Shown: positions 1 through 10,200 of the stretch, piece after piece | Position numbering within the stretch: the stretch's first letter is position 1 | How the letters are laid out: the number at the start of each line of letters is the position of its first letter | From: Heligmosomoides polygyrus polygyrus | Taxonomy: Eukaryota > Nematoda > Chromadorea > Rhabditida > Heligmosomidae | NCBI GenBank assembly: GCA_947396885.1 | Contig: OX377204.1 | Span: forward strand, 25,613,706-25,677,705 | Direction of reading: 5' to 3' | Length of the DNA: 64,000 nucleotides | The notes under the pieces: model-generated | What the model saw: the letters and a program-made list of their open reading frames with translations, nothing else | What the model was told of the DNA's origin: nothing | Databases searched by the model: none | Translations under genes and position numbers: made by a program

Positions 1-664
1 CTTGGCTTCCGCCAAACGAGAACCAAACTACTACTTTGTTTTGATTGTTTTGGTCTACTTAGGTTCTTATTTAGTACATAACATTCAACATATCGTCTTC
101 CTCTTTTCCTTTTTAAAATTATGTTGTTGTGAAACGCTTCCAATGGTGCCGTCTTAAGCACTTGAGGGACTGATTGGCGTGGACACCTAAATTTTGAAAA
201 CAAAATGTGATCCGGAATTTGAGTATTGTCTCCAAGTTGGGACACCTGGAAAACCTCATTAGAATGAGCTCGGTTCCTTCTTTCTTGTCTGTGGAAGAGC
301 CATTGAAGCCTGTTTCGTGAAGGAACGATCTCAGCACTCTAGCTTCCCTCGTTAAAAACTTACAGCACGAGAAACGAGGGGAAAATCGATTGCTTAGAGT
401 GAGGTACAGTTGATTTTTGATTATAAAATTTTTCACGCTAGCGATAATACGTAGACCTGCACTTCCTCTATATGCTTCAGAGTTCAGAAGAAGTTTCAGC
501 ATTGGATCTCCTTGGTTATGAAAGCTACTGTACCTGCTACGCAAAACCAAACTGGCGGAAGAAGCGAGAATGGATTGTGGACGTGAAATGTGGTCATTTA
601 TCCAGGCCTCTTGCAAGTGAACAAAGATTTTTTAATCAATAATAATTAATTATCTAATCCCCGT
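1..664. other. Unassigned flank, no recognised gene
   Basis: Nothing recognisable. The minus strand has an uninterrupted 165-codon frame (616 to 119) without any motif, membrane segment or splice support that I can see; it starts near a degenerate SINE and has no family resemblance that I recognise. I do not call it a gene. Confidence 0.3.
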
Positions 665-930
665 GCAAGTGGTTGCGAAATCGGACGGCACGCCGGCTGT
701 GCTAGCAGCACAGTCAAGACCCTTGGGCCGCCGTCTAGGTCAACCAATCCTTTCACTCCTCCCAAATCGTATTCTGAGTAATGGACTTGTCCAGTAACGA
801 CAAACTGACTTGCCCATCAGCTTGATCCGTGATCGTGTAGACCAACTCCGTGTTCAAATCTCTATATCTCGCAGAACTAGAGTGCATGGTACGTCCCGAT
901 TAGGAATTGGCTGCGCCGTCCTTTACCTAT
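665..930 (+). repeat. SINE-A copy (tRNA-derived SINE), degenerate
   Basis: Diverged member of the main SINE family of this window (called SINE-A here; best copy at 34600-34870). The middle (ACTGACTTGCCCATC-like) and the 3' end (TAGAGTGCATGG then GCGCCGTCCTTTACC) are aligned with other copies. The tRNA-like head is nearly unrecognisable. Confidence 0.5.
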
Positions 931-2008
931 TATTTACCCTCTGCCTTGATGTGACCATATAGAAATTTTTGGTAGCGTTCGCTAGATTTGATAGTGCTTT
1001 TAGAAAAATGAAAAAAATAAAAACAATATCTAATACAATAATATGCCGTGATCATATATAAACTTCTAGAGCTACAAAATTTTTTGCCCAAGAAACGCTA
1101 CTGTCAATTACGCTGTCATTGAATCTGCGCGCTTAAATTTCCTTTGAGCGCACTTAGTGGAGACGTCCCTTGCTAGCGAGTATCCCCTGGCGCTTTCAAA
1201 AACTTTTAAAAAATGAAGTAACGAAAAAATTTTGTGGCAATGTCCACACTCGTCAAGGGAATCGCGAAGGTATGTCATTTTTGATAGGGTGAAGATCAAG
1301 GCGACAACAGCAAAGGATAAGAAAGAACGCGGATAACGCGCCTTCTGCGTCATTCTCTAATCCTTGGTTGGTATTGTATTATAGCTCTTATCATACTAGA
1401 AATCGAGTTCAAAAAACTCCATCATGTCTATTTGCATGACCTTATTTTCATCATAGTAATATATGAAGCAATAGTAATAGTAATGTATGTAAGTATACTT
1501 CACCAGTATACTGAATCGCCCCCATCCCGTTCATCCCCAAGCTCGTTGGAATCAATAATACGAATCAATAGAACAACCGAAACGGAAGAATGAGAGATTC
1601 ATACGAAGATAAAAACAGAAAGGAAAAAGAAATACAGAAAGAGACGCAGATGACGCAGAGAATCCGTTTCGCGCCAGCCCGATTTAACCTCCGGCGCGAA
1701 CCGTCGCGCGTCAAGCGGAGCTAACGACGGCGCTCGGAGCAGTGCGAAATGCTGAAGTTCCCTGGATAGGTGGCAATGGGTTTGACAATCTGCAAACCTG
1801 TTCTCTCCTATTCAATGAACAAATTTAGAGCTTCTAATCTGAATCTAATACCGATATCCCTAACCTTCTGTCGTTTTGTTCAGGCGAGATTGGTGCCGTA
1901 TGTGGGCATACCTGCATATCGTCTTAATAACTTTCTTTGGTTAAAGTGATATTAGGTTTGAAAAAGGTCTTTTCATTTTTTCAAATACTTCACAAGTACA
2001 AAGTCAAA
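931..2008. other. AT-rich intergenic stretch
   Basis: No gene seen. A GC-rich island at about 1660-1760 holds a short hairpin (TTCGCGCC at 1668-1675 against GGCGCGAA at 1693-1700), which could be a regulatory remnant but has no further support. The last 60 bases (from about 1947) may be the 3' end of the adjacent mariner. Confidence 0.3.
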
Positions 2009-3019
2009 TCAATTGAAATAAACTCCATTTTGTTCCACTACAACTCTCCAAAAACTGGGTAATTTTCCAGTTGCTCTCGCTTAAAGGACTGCAGTTCTGG
2101 AGTTGAAACATTGCTGAATCCAATTTTTGAGCTCTTCATCCCCTTCAAAATATTTCTTTTCAATTTCTTACTTGAGAGCACGGAAAAAATTGCAGTCGGT
2201 AGGGGCGAGGTTAGGGCTATACGGTGGATATGGCATTACCTCACAGCCCTGCTCCTTTATTGTTTCTCTTGTGAGTCTTGCAATATGTGGTTTTGCATCG
2301 TCATGCAGGATCATCACCTTTGACTTCTCCGGCCGGTTTTCTTGGAGAATTGCGAGGACTTCGTGGAGTTCGCCACAGTATGTGGCAGCAGTAAGGGTCT
2401 CTCCACTTCTGAGAGTTTCCCAGCAAATCACTCCTCTGACATCCCACCAAACACTCCAGGGAATCTTTCCTTTATGAACATTGGCTTTGGATCAGGCTTA
2501 GGGTTCTCTTCTTTTTTTACCCATGCGTTTTTCTTCAGAAGTTGGCATACAGAACCCAGGGCTCATCGCCTGTCACAATCCGCGACAGAAACGATTTTCT
2601 TTCGTATCTGGACAGAAGAGAAGCAGCTATGAAGAGACCTTTCTGAGTGTCTAACAGGGCATGTGGAATCCAAGATCCAAATTTCCGTGCAAAGCCGAGG
2701 TTTTTCAGATGGATTCCCACTATCCTATGAGACCTTCGAGCTTCTCTGCTAGTTGACGTATTCTCTGCCCACTATCGGTACGAATAAGAGGGAGCAGTTC
2801 AGTGTCGTCCAACTCAGTTGGCCTTCCTGACCTTGCTTTGTCCTCGAGTGAATAATCTCCCTTTAAATACTTTCCGAACACCTCATAACAGGTGCGATGA
2901 GTTGTAGATCCAAAGCCATATGTATGGTTAATTTGGTCAGCTGCCTGACGTGCTGTAGATCCTTTAATGAATTCATGAAGAATGCCGTGCCGAAAATGGC
3001 CATGAGGTAGATCTGACAT
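2009..3019 (-). pseudogene. Mariner (Tc1/mariner, DD34D) transposase pseudogene
   Basis: Reading from 3019 down, the N-terminal HTH region begins MSDLPHGHFRHGILHEF and includes SLEDKARSGRPTELDD, the usual mariner linker to the second HTH. The catalytic part is recognisable as IVTGDEPWVLY (first Asp), MILHDDAKPHIA (second Asp) and YSPNLAPTDCNFF (third Asp), and the C-terminus ends WRVVVEQNGVYFN, as in mariner proteins. The roughly 1-kb length matches the family, but the frame changes near 2720 and 2535, there is a stop after FFRALK near 2168 and another near 2070, so it cannot make transposase. I did not find convincing terminal inverted repeats; a TTAGGT-like string near 1952 may be one end. 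All three acidic residues survive in translation of the fragments. Old, dead copy. Confidence 0.9.
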
Positions 3020-4362
3020 TGAGTCCGGAAGATTGGATGGATAACGAAATACAAGAAGGGCCTTGACTGCGAAGGGTAGACAAGTGTGATAGGGTTACAA
3101 AATCAGCAATCAATATTGGCAAGTGCGTTTACAAGGAGAACGGTAAAATAATTATACCCGCATTGATACCATTGTAGAGGTAGCGATGGTCGTTCCTTTA
3201 CGAGCGATGATAGGATCCGGGGGCAACTGAGCTACATTAAAAATCGCGTAACATAAGCAGGATTCGCGAGGCAACGCTGAATGTGTGTAAGTTGACGGAT
3301 TACTCCTGCGAGTTGGTAGAAGCAGTAGCGCGAAGAAGAGCTTATTTCTGTGCGTGCAGCAAGCGAGAGATGCTCCTTCTGCAAGTCACGGGACATAGGA
3401 CGAGACTTCAAGGCCGTTCTATGTGGAAGTCCCAGGACCACCAGTGGTGTCGGAATAATCGTCTACGAACGATTTCGTGACTCGATTGTAAGCGTTGAGC
3501 GCTTTAACGATCGATTGATGAGGATCGTTGCCGCTGCTAAGGAGCGACTCTACCACTTTTGTCTGCATATACTCCGCATCGGCTGCTTCGTTCAAGCCAA
3601 GAATGAGCTTTGGAGCCTGCTTGATAAGAAGACATCAGAGGTGCCGTCGAAAGATGTCATCTTAGTGGCTGGTGACCTTAATGGACGCGAAGGTGCTATG
3701 AAGGCGGTTACCGCTGGCATGGTGTTTTTGGGTACGGGTCACGCAACGCCGAGGATGAGCGTATTCTTGATTACTCGGGATCGCATAACCTCACCGTAGT
3801 GGACACCGTCTTCTGGAAACGCGAATCCCACCTCATCTTATACTATAGTGGTAGTATCAAGACTAAGATAGATTTCATCCTTGTGAAGGATCGCGTCCGA
3901 AGTATTGTCGCAGATGTGAGGATCGTTCCCCATGAGACAATCGCCCCACAGCATCGACCGCTGATCTGCATCCTAAAGATCGCCAATCTAAGGTAGAAGC
4001 TGCTCGAGCGATGCGGTGCACCAAGAATCAAGTGGTAGTGAATGAAAGAGAAGATGGCAGCTGTGATTTCTCTTGTGCTTTGTTGCCCTTTACTCCAAGC
4101 TATTAAACTTTACTGCGGTTGAAGGGTTGAAAGTTTCGAATTGATTCATACAGCTGTATGGAACATGCTCCAAACAGTGGTCATTTTAGTACTTTGTGGA
4201 ATTTTTCTTCTCCTCGTTGCTCGTTTCCTTCTCTAAAATAGTTGGTCACCTTGTCCACTCCTACTTGGACTTCACCTACGGGTGGTGTTTGTTCAAATAT
4301 TTTAGTCTAATTTTGTTCTTTGTAAATTAAGTACTGTACCAAACACGACGTAGTAAGTGGAT

Positions 4363-4410
4363 ATTTATCTCGGCCTAACGTTTCGACTGAACCGTCGTCA
4401 TCAGAGGCCT
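4363..4410 (-). other. Hammerhead-ribozyme-like motif (imperfect)
   Basis: On the minus strand the order is GGCCT, CTGATGA, a small hairpin with GAC/GTC stem, GAAA, CGTT, AGGCC. GGCCT and AGGCC can pair as stem I, AC/GT as a two-base-pair stem III, and cleavage would fall after GTT. This is the layout described for the minimal hammerheads of Penelope-like elements. One extra C sits between CTGATGA and stem II, so the core is not canonical and it may be inactive or only a look-alike. Confidence 0.35.
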
Positions 4411-4476
4411 AAAAGTGTCGCAAAGTTTCGGACGCACAATCTACTCCAGCGTTAGTTTAATACTACTCGAACGAAA

Positions 4477-4643
4477 CCTGGGCCGGATTCATCAACGACT
4501 TGAAGCAATTTAGCAGAGAAAATACTGCCGAAATCCCTGATAACGTGGCTTGTCAAGCGATATGGCGAAGCATTTCGCCTATCAGGGATTTAGTCTGTAT
4601 TTTATATGTTAAATTCCTGTAAGTCGATGAATCCGGTCCCTGG
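4477..4643. repeat. Imperfect foldback, about 65-bp arms
   Basis: Left arm 4477-4544 and right arm 4580-4643 are reverse complements at roughly 75 percent. Paired landmarks are CCGGATTCATC near 4483 with GATGAATCCGG near 4626, and AAATCCCTGATA at 4531 with TATCAGGGATTT at 4580. Confidence 0.65.
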
Positions 4644-6890
4644 ATGGGAAAGATAAACTCATAAAATCACCACAAATGGAGCACAGCAGGCCGGCAATTG
4701 AGCAATACTGTACAGTAACCGGACAAGGAATACAATAGTTCAATGACGTGCGCATCGCCAACTGAAATTCTAGGTCACAATGTGCAAAAAAAGAAGAAAT
4801 AACTTGTATTGGAGAGGACTCATTTCTGTTGTTCGATACTAGATTCCAGTTGAAATTCAAGAATGCCTTTAATGCCTTCCTTGCCGATGCTTCCTCCTCA
4901 TTGGCAAAATTCAGCATTTTGCGCCGTGGACGCTACCATCATGCAACCTATGCCAACCAATAGAATAAAATTTACGACAGTTACGACTGTTGGTGGCACA
5001 TGGAGGGAAGCAACCGACGCGATACGCCAAGCTGCAATGTTGGAACTTGGCACTACGAAGCCTGCACGACGCAAAGTCGACAAGCAGACATCGCTGCGGA
5101 CGGACGATGAGAAAGCGAAGGTTCGAGAGAAGAAGTCGCTGTATCGTTTGCTTCTCGGCGACAGAACAGCCGATAACTGGCAGGAGTATCAGAAGGCGAA
5201 GAAGGCTGCAAGGAAAGCCGTGGCTGTTGCGAAAGCCACTCATTATAGTGATGTCAACGAAAAGCTCGAGTTGCGCGATGGTGAGCGGTATTTGTACCGA
5301 CTTGCTAAGACCCGCCATCGCCATACCGAGGATATTGAAAAGTTCATTGGCATCAATGATGAGAGCCGCTATCTTCTGACAGACCGCAAAAAGGCGCTAA
5401 AGCGATGGTGTGAGTATTTTGAGAAAATTTCCACTATGGAACTTCCTCACCCGGCCATCCCTTCCGTGGGTTCTGTTCACGGTCCCGTTTACAAGATCAC
5501 CGTGAAGGAAACGGAAGCGGCTCTGAAGAAGATGAAGCCATGCAATGCGACAGTATCGAATGATCTGGCAGCCGATGCTTGGAAGTTGAAGCTATGGTAT
5601 CCTGCTGAGTGGTTGGCTGAGTACTTCAACCAGGTAGTAAAGCAGAAGAAAGTACCGGAGTGTTGGCACTACAGTACGACGATTTCGATTGGAAGAAGAA
5701 GGGCAGTCCTGCGGACTGCTTCAATTACCGTCCGATTCGCTTGCTTTCGCACAGCATGAAAATCTTCGAGCGAATCCTCGATAGGCGAATTCGTGAAATC
5801 ATCAAGCTCTCCGACAATCAGTGCGGTTTTGTTTGTGAGACCATTGATGCTATACACGCCGCCCGAACCTGGTGGAGAAGCGTCGCGAGAAACAAAAGCC
5901 GGTGCATATAGACTTTCTCGACTTGGAGAAGGCTTTCAATCACGTACCGTGTGAGCTTATATGGTACGTCCTACGGCAACACAATGTACCTAAGGAATTC
6001 GTAGAGTGGTTGCGGATGCTCTACTCTTAGTGGAGTGCAGGCTGCAGCTGGAACCTCAACGGAGCTTCCCATCTCTGTTGGGTGCACCAGAGTTCTGCGC
6101 TTTCCCTACTCCTCTTTGTTGTCGTCATGGATGCCATTACGCAAGATCTTCAGCAGCCTGTGCCATGTATGCTGCTTTATGCTGATTGCGCGATGCTCGC
6201 TTGCGATGATAAAGGTGATCTCGAGCGGCAGGTGCGAGCTTGGTGCGACCGTCTGGCGAGGTTCGGTCTCGAATTGAACGTCAATAAGACCGAGTACCTA
6301 ACGACTGACGTGAACGAGACCGGCTCCATTAGGATTAACGGCGCTCAGCTTGCACGCACTTCGGCGTTTCAATACCTGGGATCAGCAATAGCGTCTGATG
6401 GCCGTCTGATGGTTGAAGTGAACTCACGCGTGAGTGCAGCTTGGTCCAAGTGGTGTTCGCTGACTGGCGTGCTCTGCGATAGGAAGATACCAGAGCGCTT
6501 GAAGTCAAAGATCTATAGAACCGTCGTCTGGCCAGTAGCGGTGTTCGGCGCTTAGTGTTGACCTGCCACCAAGGAAGTTGAAATGCGCCTCAGCGTTGTG
6601 GAGACGAAGATGCTGCGCTGGACGGCCGGAGTCACGCGCATGGACCGCATCCGAAACGATGTCAGAAGTTCGGTGTCGCGCGGATAGTAGACAAGATGCA
6701 TGAAGCTCGATGGTACGGCCACGTTTTGCGTGGGAAAGAAGACAGCGTCCGCAAGATAGACCTTGAATTGGAAGTGTCAGGAAAACGGCCTAGAGGACGC
6801 CCGAAGCAGCGTTGGTCGGATACGTTACACACGGACATACAGAAGAGCGGACCCCGCGACGAAGCGGGACAAACGCTGAAGAAAAAGAAG

Positions 6891-7135
6891 ATTTTTTTGG
6901 AGAACACTTTTTTAGCCATCTACGACAGTATCCAGTTTAAAGAGGAAGGAGCTCGTTCTGAACGGAAATGGTTCAGTTTGATTTCTAAGGCTAGTCAATA
7001 AGAATGTTTAGTTTGACGCGAAAAGTAAATTAATGAAACATGCTTTGTAATCAGCGCGATGAAAACGAGTAGAAGAATGAAGATGGAGACACAGTATGTT
7101 TGTGCTATAATGTGATGTGTTCCAAGCGTGGGCTT
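6891..7135. other. Between RTE 3' end and receptor 3' end
   Basis: Contains the presumed 3' UTR of the minus-strand receptor gene (below 7136). I see no canonical AATAAA on the minus strand within the first 130 bases after the stop, so the polyadenylation site is not placed. Confidence 0.3.
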
Positions 7136-7200
7136 CTAACGCCTTAGACGACGCCTTCTGCTTGAATAAAGTTCTTTCCATGACGATTGACTCAGTTTTT
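7136..7200 (-). CDS. Receptor exon 11 (C-terminal tail)
   Basis: Acceptor CCGTCTAG, first two bases complete a Glu codon begun in exon 10, then KLSQSSWKELYSSRRRRLRR and a TAG stop. The basic, Trp-containing tail suits a GPCR cytoplasmic end. A competing acceptor nearer exon 10 (TTTTGTCCAG, about 7477) would give only a Phe and a stop. Confidence 0.5.
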
Positions 7201-10200
7201 CTAGACGGATGAAGGTAAAAGCACTAATATTGGATGTTGATGTCATTTATCAGCACAAAAATAGCTGGAATTTACAAACGCTCGGAACAAACAGCAATAC
7301 ACAACACCCGCACATTAACAAATCGTTCACAATTAGTTCCGGAAAAGGCAAGTATATCTTGGTATACACAGCTAGACGTTTCACACTACGCCACTACATC
7401 ACCGATAATAGAGAAGACAAAAATATTACGACGTAAAAATTGCTTCGTGTTCTGCTCACAACTAGAATTCTAGAACCCTGGACAAAACAAAGTTACACAC
7501 AAGAATTTCGCTGCGATTGACAAAGTAAGGTGTTCCTATAGTGCGCGCCCTATATAGCTATTGCTTACCGGTCTTCGTAAGAATACCGTATATCAACGGA
7601 TTTACGATTGGATTTGCGCAGATCATACAGTTCAGAAAGGACAACGTAACAGAAAACACCCGATGTTCGGAGAGTATGCGTGTCATATTCAGCACAGCAA
7701 CCACGTTGTATGGACTCCAAAACGTCAGGTATGCCAGAATGATCCAGGCGGCCTGTCGTTTTGCATGCTGAAAGGACCGTAATAATTTTCGGAATCAGAA
7801 CTAATCAAATTTCGCTAGTAATTGAAAAACTAAAAATCAGCACCAGGCAGGACGGTTTGTCGGTTTGCTGCACACCGTCCCAGACTTATCCTTTCCTGGT
7901 ATTTCCTCGATTATTCATCACGACATGTAACACTCGCTTTCGGTACATTTCCTTCCTTCATTTTCTTTGAAGAATGAATGGTAAAGGTCATGGTTAGTTT
8001 GTGTCTTCGTGGAATGCGCCACGTAAATATTCTACTTCTGCGGGGTGTTGAGGAGGCAATTTGAATGCGTACGTGGTCCATATAATGTCTTTCGATGGCC
8101 ATCCGATGGGAAATCCAGTGTTTTTGCTTCCCAGAAGTCTGGTACAAGGAGGAATCCCGGGAATGGAATGCATGGTTAGCCTGGGCGGGAAACCTGAGCC
8201 AAGACCCTGGATTCGGAGCCTGGTACCTCCTCCAACTATGAGCCCTTAAGGATGTTAAGGCTTCAAAGTGAGGAAGAAAAGAAACTTTCAGAAAGAAACG
8301 ACAAGTAGGCTGCCAGCTTTGCGGAATCGTCTACAGATCTTCAGTCAAAATGGTCTAAAGAGCTTGTCGAAACGAAATCCATGTCCAGACATATCTTCAC
8401 ATCCGTCCTCGTTTTGCTGGTGCGACTAACTAAAGCACTGTACTCTAGCACCGAAGGTGAACGATTGGGAAGGTTGCCGAAAATAGAGGAAAACAAGCCC
8501 AGATAAGCAGGTAATGTAAAGGCGACGTAGAGGTGAGGTATGTGCCTACATACAGCGAATTGGAATAATTGCAAATTTGAAACGCCGAGCTAGTTAACCG
8601 ACATGTGTGGGGAAAAACGGAGTTTAGGTTGATACTAACATTCAAAGTCAGTTTTACTCTGTTCAAACAAAGGTTAGGTTGTTTCCTTTCAATTTTTCAA
8701 TAAGGAATAAGGTTGGGCCGCAAATACAGGGTGCACCAAGATAACGTGGACAAGATTTTTTAAATCATAATTATGAAGCAACCAACAATTTGAGAAGAAA
8801 ACAACTAAATTACAACAATACAAACATTGATTTCGATCACGTTCAAGTGGTTTCGTAGTGGTCTCCTATGGAGTGGATGCACAGGGCCAAACGCTTCGCG
8901 AGGTTTGAGCGCGATGGGCCGCATGTCATCAGGAAGCAATCGCTCCCACTCCTGGCGTTAGGATTCCTTCAGGGACTGGAGACTGCGTGGCGCTTGACGT
9001 CGACCCTAGTCTCGAAAAGCCCACACAATATAGTCCATCGGATTCAAGTCCGGAGAATACGGCGGCCCGAAGGCGTGATGGAATCGGGGAAATTAGTCTT
9101 GCACCACGTCTGCTTACTCCTCGCCCTATGTTCGGGTGCAGAGCCCTGTTGGAACGTCGTGGGCACCGCCGAAGTGCTACTGGACCCAAGGAAGAACTAT
9201 GGACTTGAGAATGTCTCGCTGGTGCACATCTTCTCGATTTTCACTCCTTTATCCACGAAAACCAGAGGGGTCCTGCCAGAGGGATGATTCCGCCCCAAAC
9301 CATGGCCGATTGCGGGTTCTGGCGGCGTTCGACGACAGCAGAGCTGCTTGGAGCCTCTGTAGAACAGATCTTATCATTTTGGCGATTGTGCGCCTGCTCC
9401 ACGGTGAACAGCTTCGCATCTGTGAACAGAATCTGCTCCCAGCCATGACCTGCGGCTCATCGCCCCCAAACTTCGCGAAACGTTTAGCCCTTTGCATCCG
9501 CTCCAAGGGAGGCCACTTCGAAACCACTTCAAGATCGTGCACCTTAATGTTTGTGTTGTTCTAAATTAGTCATCGTTTTTTCGAATTATTGGTTGTTTTA
9601 TAATTATGACGAAAAAATCTTGTCCACGTTATTTTGGTGCACCTTGTATTTAAGGAGCCGACTGAGTCTCAATCGTACAGCGGGTGACGATGCTAGGAAC
9701 TTCTCGCTCACCTCCGCATTTCGGTGTTTCAATTTTCTTAGCGATCCTTGTAATAATGGCGTTTATTCCTTAGCAATTTTAGTTCATGGTACACATATAC
9801 ACTTTCCTCTACCTTCCCTTTTTCCCTGTATTGAGGAAGCCTTCCCTTTTTCTTTTTGTTTCCTATTTCTCTGCTGAGGGAAGCGATCCTGTCCCCTAAT
9901 AAGGCAGCGCCGTTCCCTTTGAATCTTCAAATGAATAAAAATTTCATTAAAAGTTACCTGTTTAGCCTTATGAATAGTAGAAACAGCCATTGAGCCTGGA
10001 TTTCCGTTTCGATGGACTGACGCTGGCTTTGGTGGACGATTATCAAGGAAAGGTCGTTTTCTGGAAACATCTAGCTTTACGGACCTATACGGACTTGTCT
10101 TATAATCCTTCGTAGAATTTCTATCAGTCAGCCATGTTCAGAAACCACAACCATAGTATTCCACAGAGCAGATCACTTAATGAGAATGTCTAGCAGCGGA

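Larger units (their letters stand above)
4065..4972. other. Foreign insertion inside the RTE copy
   Basis: The RTE protein reading (…MKEKMAAVIS) breaks here and continues on the other side, so about 0.9 kb was inserted after the RTE landed. The inserted DNA contains a hammerhead-like motif (minus, 4363-4410), an imperfect foldback (4477-4643) and an open minus-strand frame of 102 codons (4917-4609) that I do not recognise. The exact ends and a target-site duplication could not be fixed because the host copy is diverged. It may be a fragment of a Penelope-like or other non-autonomous element; this is inference. Confidence 0.6.
3270..6890 (+). mobile_element. RTE-clade non-LTR retrotransposon, dead copy with an insertion
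   Basis: A degraded RTE-type element. The endonuclease part is read in pieces: VCKLTDYSCELVEAVARRR (3286), SGVGIIVYERFRDSIVSVE (about 3450), DVILVAGDLNG (about 3655, the GDxN catalytic motif) and KIDFILVKDR with APQHRPLICILKI (3865-3985). The reading then stops at about 4065 and resumes at about 4972 with TVTTVGGTWREATDAIRQAA, so the element was split by foreign DNA. The RT follows: NYRPIRLLSHSMKIFERILD, DFLDLEKAFNHVP (motif A, about 5912), LLYADCAMLACDD (motif C, about 6175, where the usual YADD is YADC, losing a catalytic Asp), FQYLGSAI, and the end WYGHVLRGKEDSVRKIDLE with PRGRPKQRWSDTLHTDIQ (6705-6840). Stops and frameshifts occur throughout. Its 5' end is missing or unrecognisable. Confidence 0.9.

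Noticed and set aside
119..616. 165-codon minus-strand open frame
   Set aside because: No recognisable domain, codon pattern or splice support; long frames can occur by chance or from decayed repeats.
6696..7001. Independent gene encoding WYGHVLRGKEDSVRK…
   Set aside because: It is the C-terminal end of the RTE polyprotein, not a host gene.
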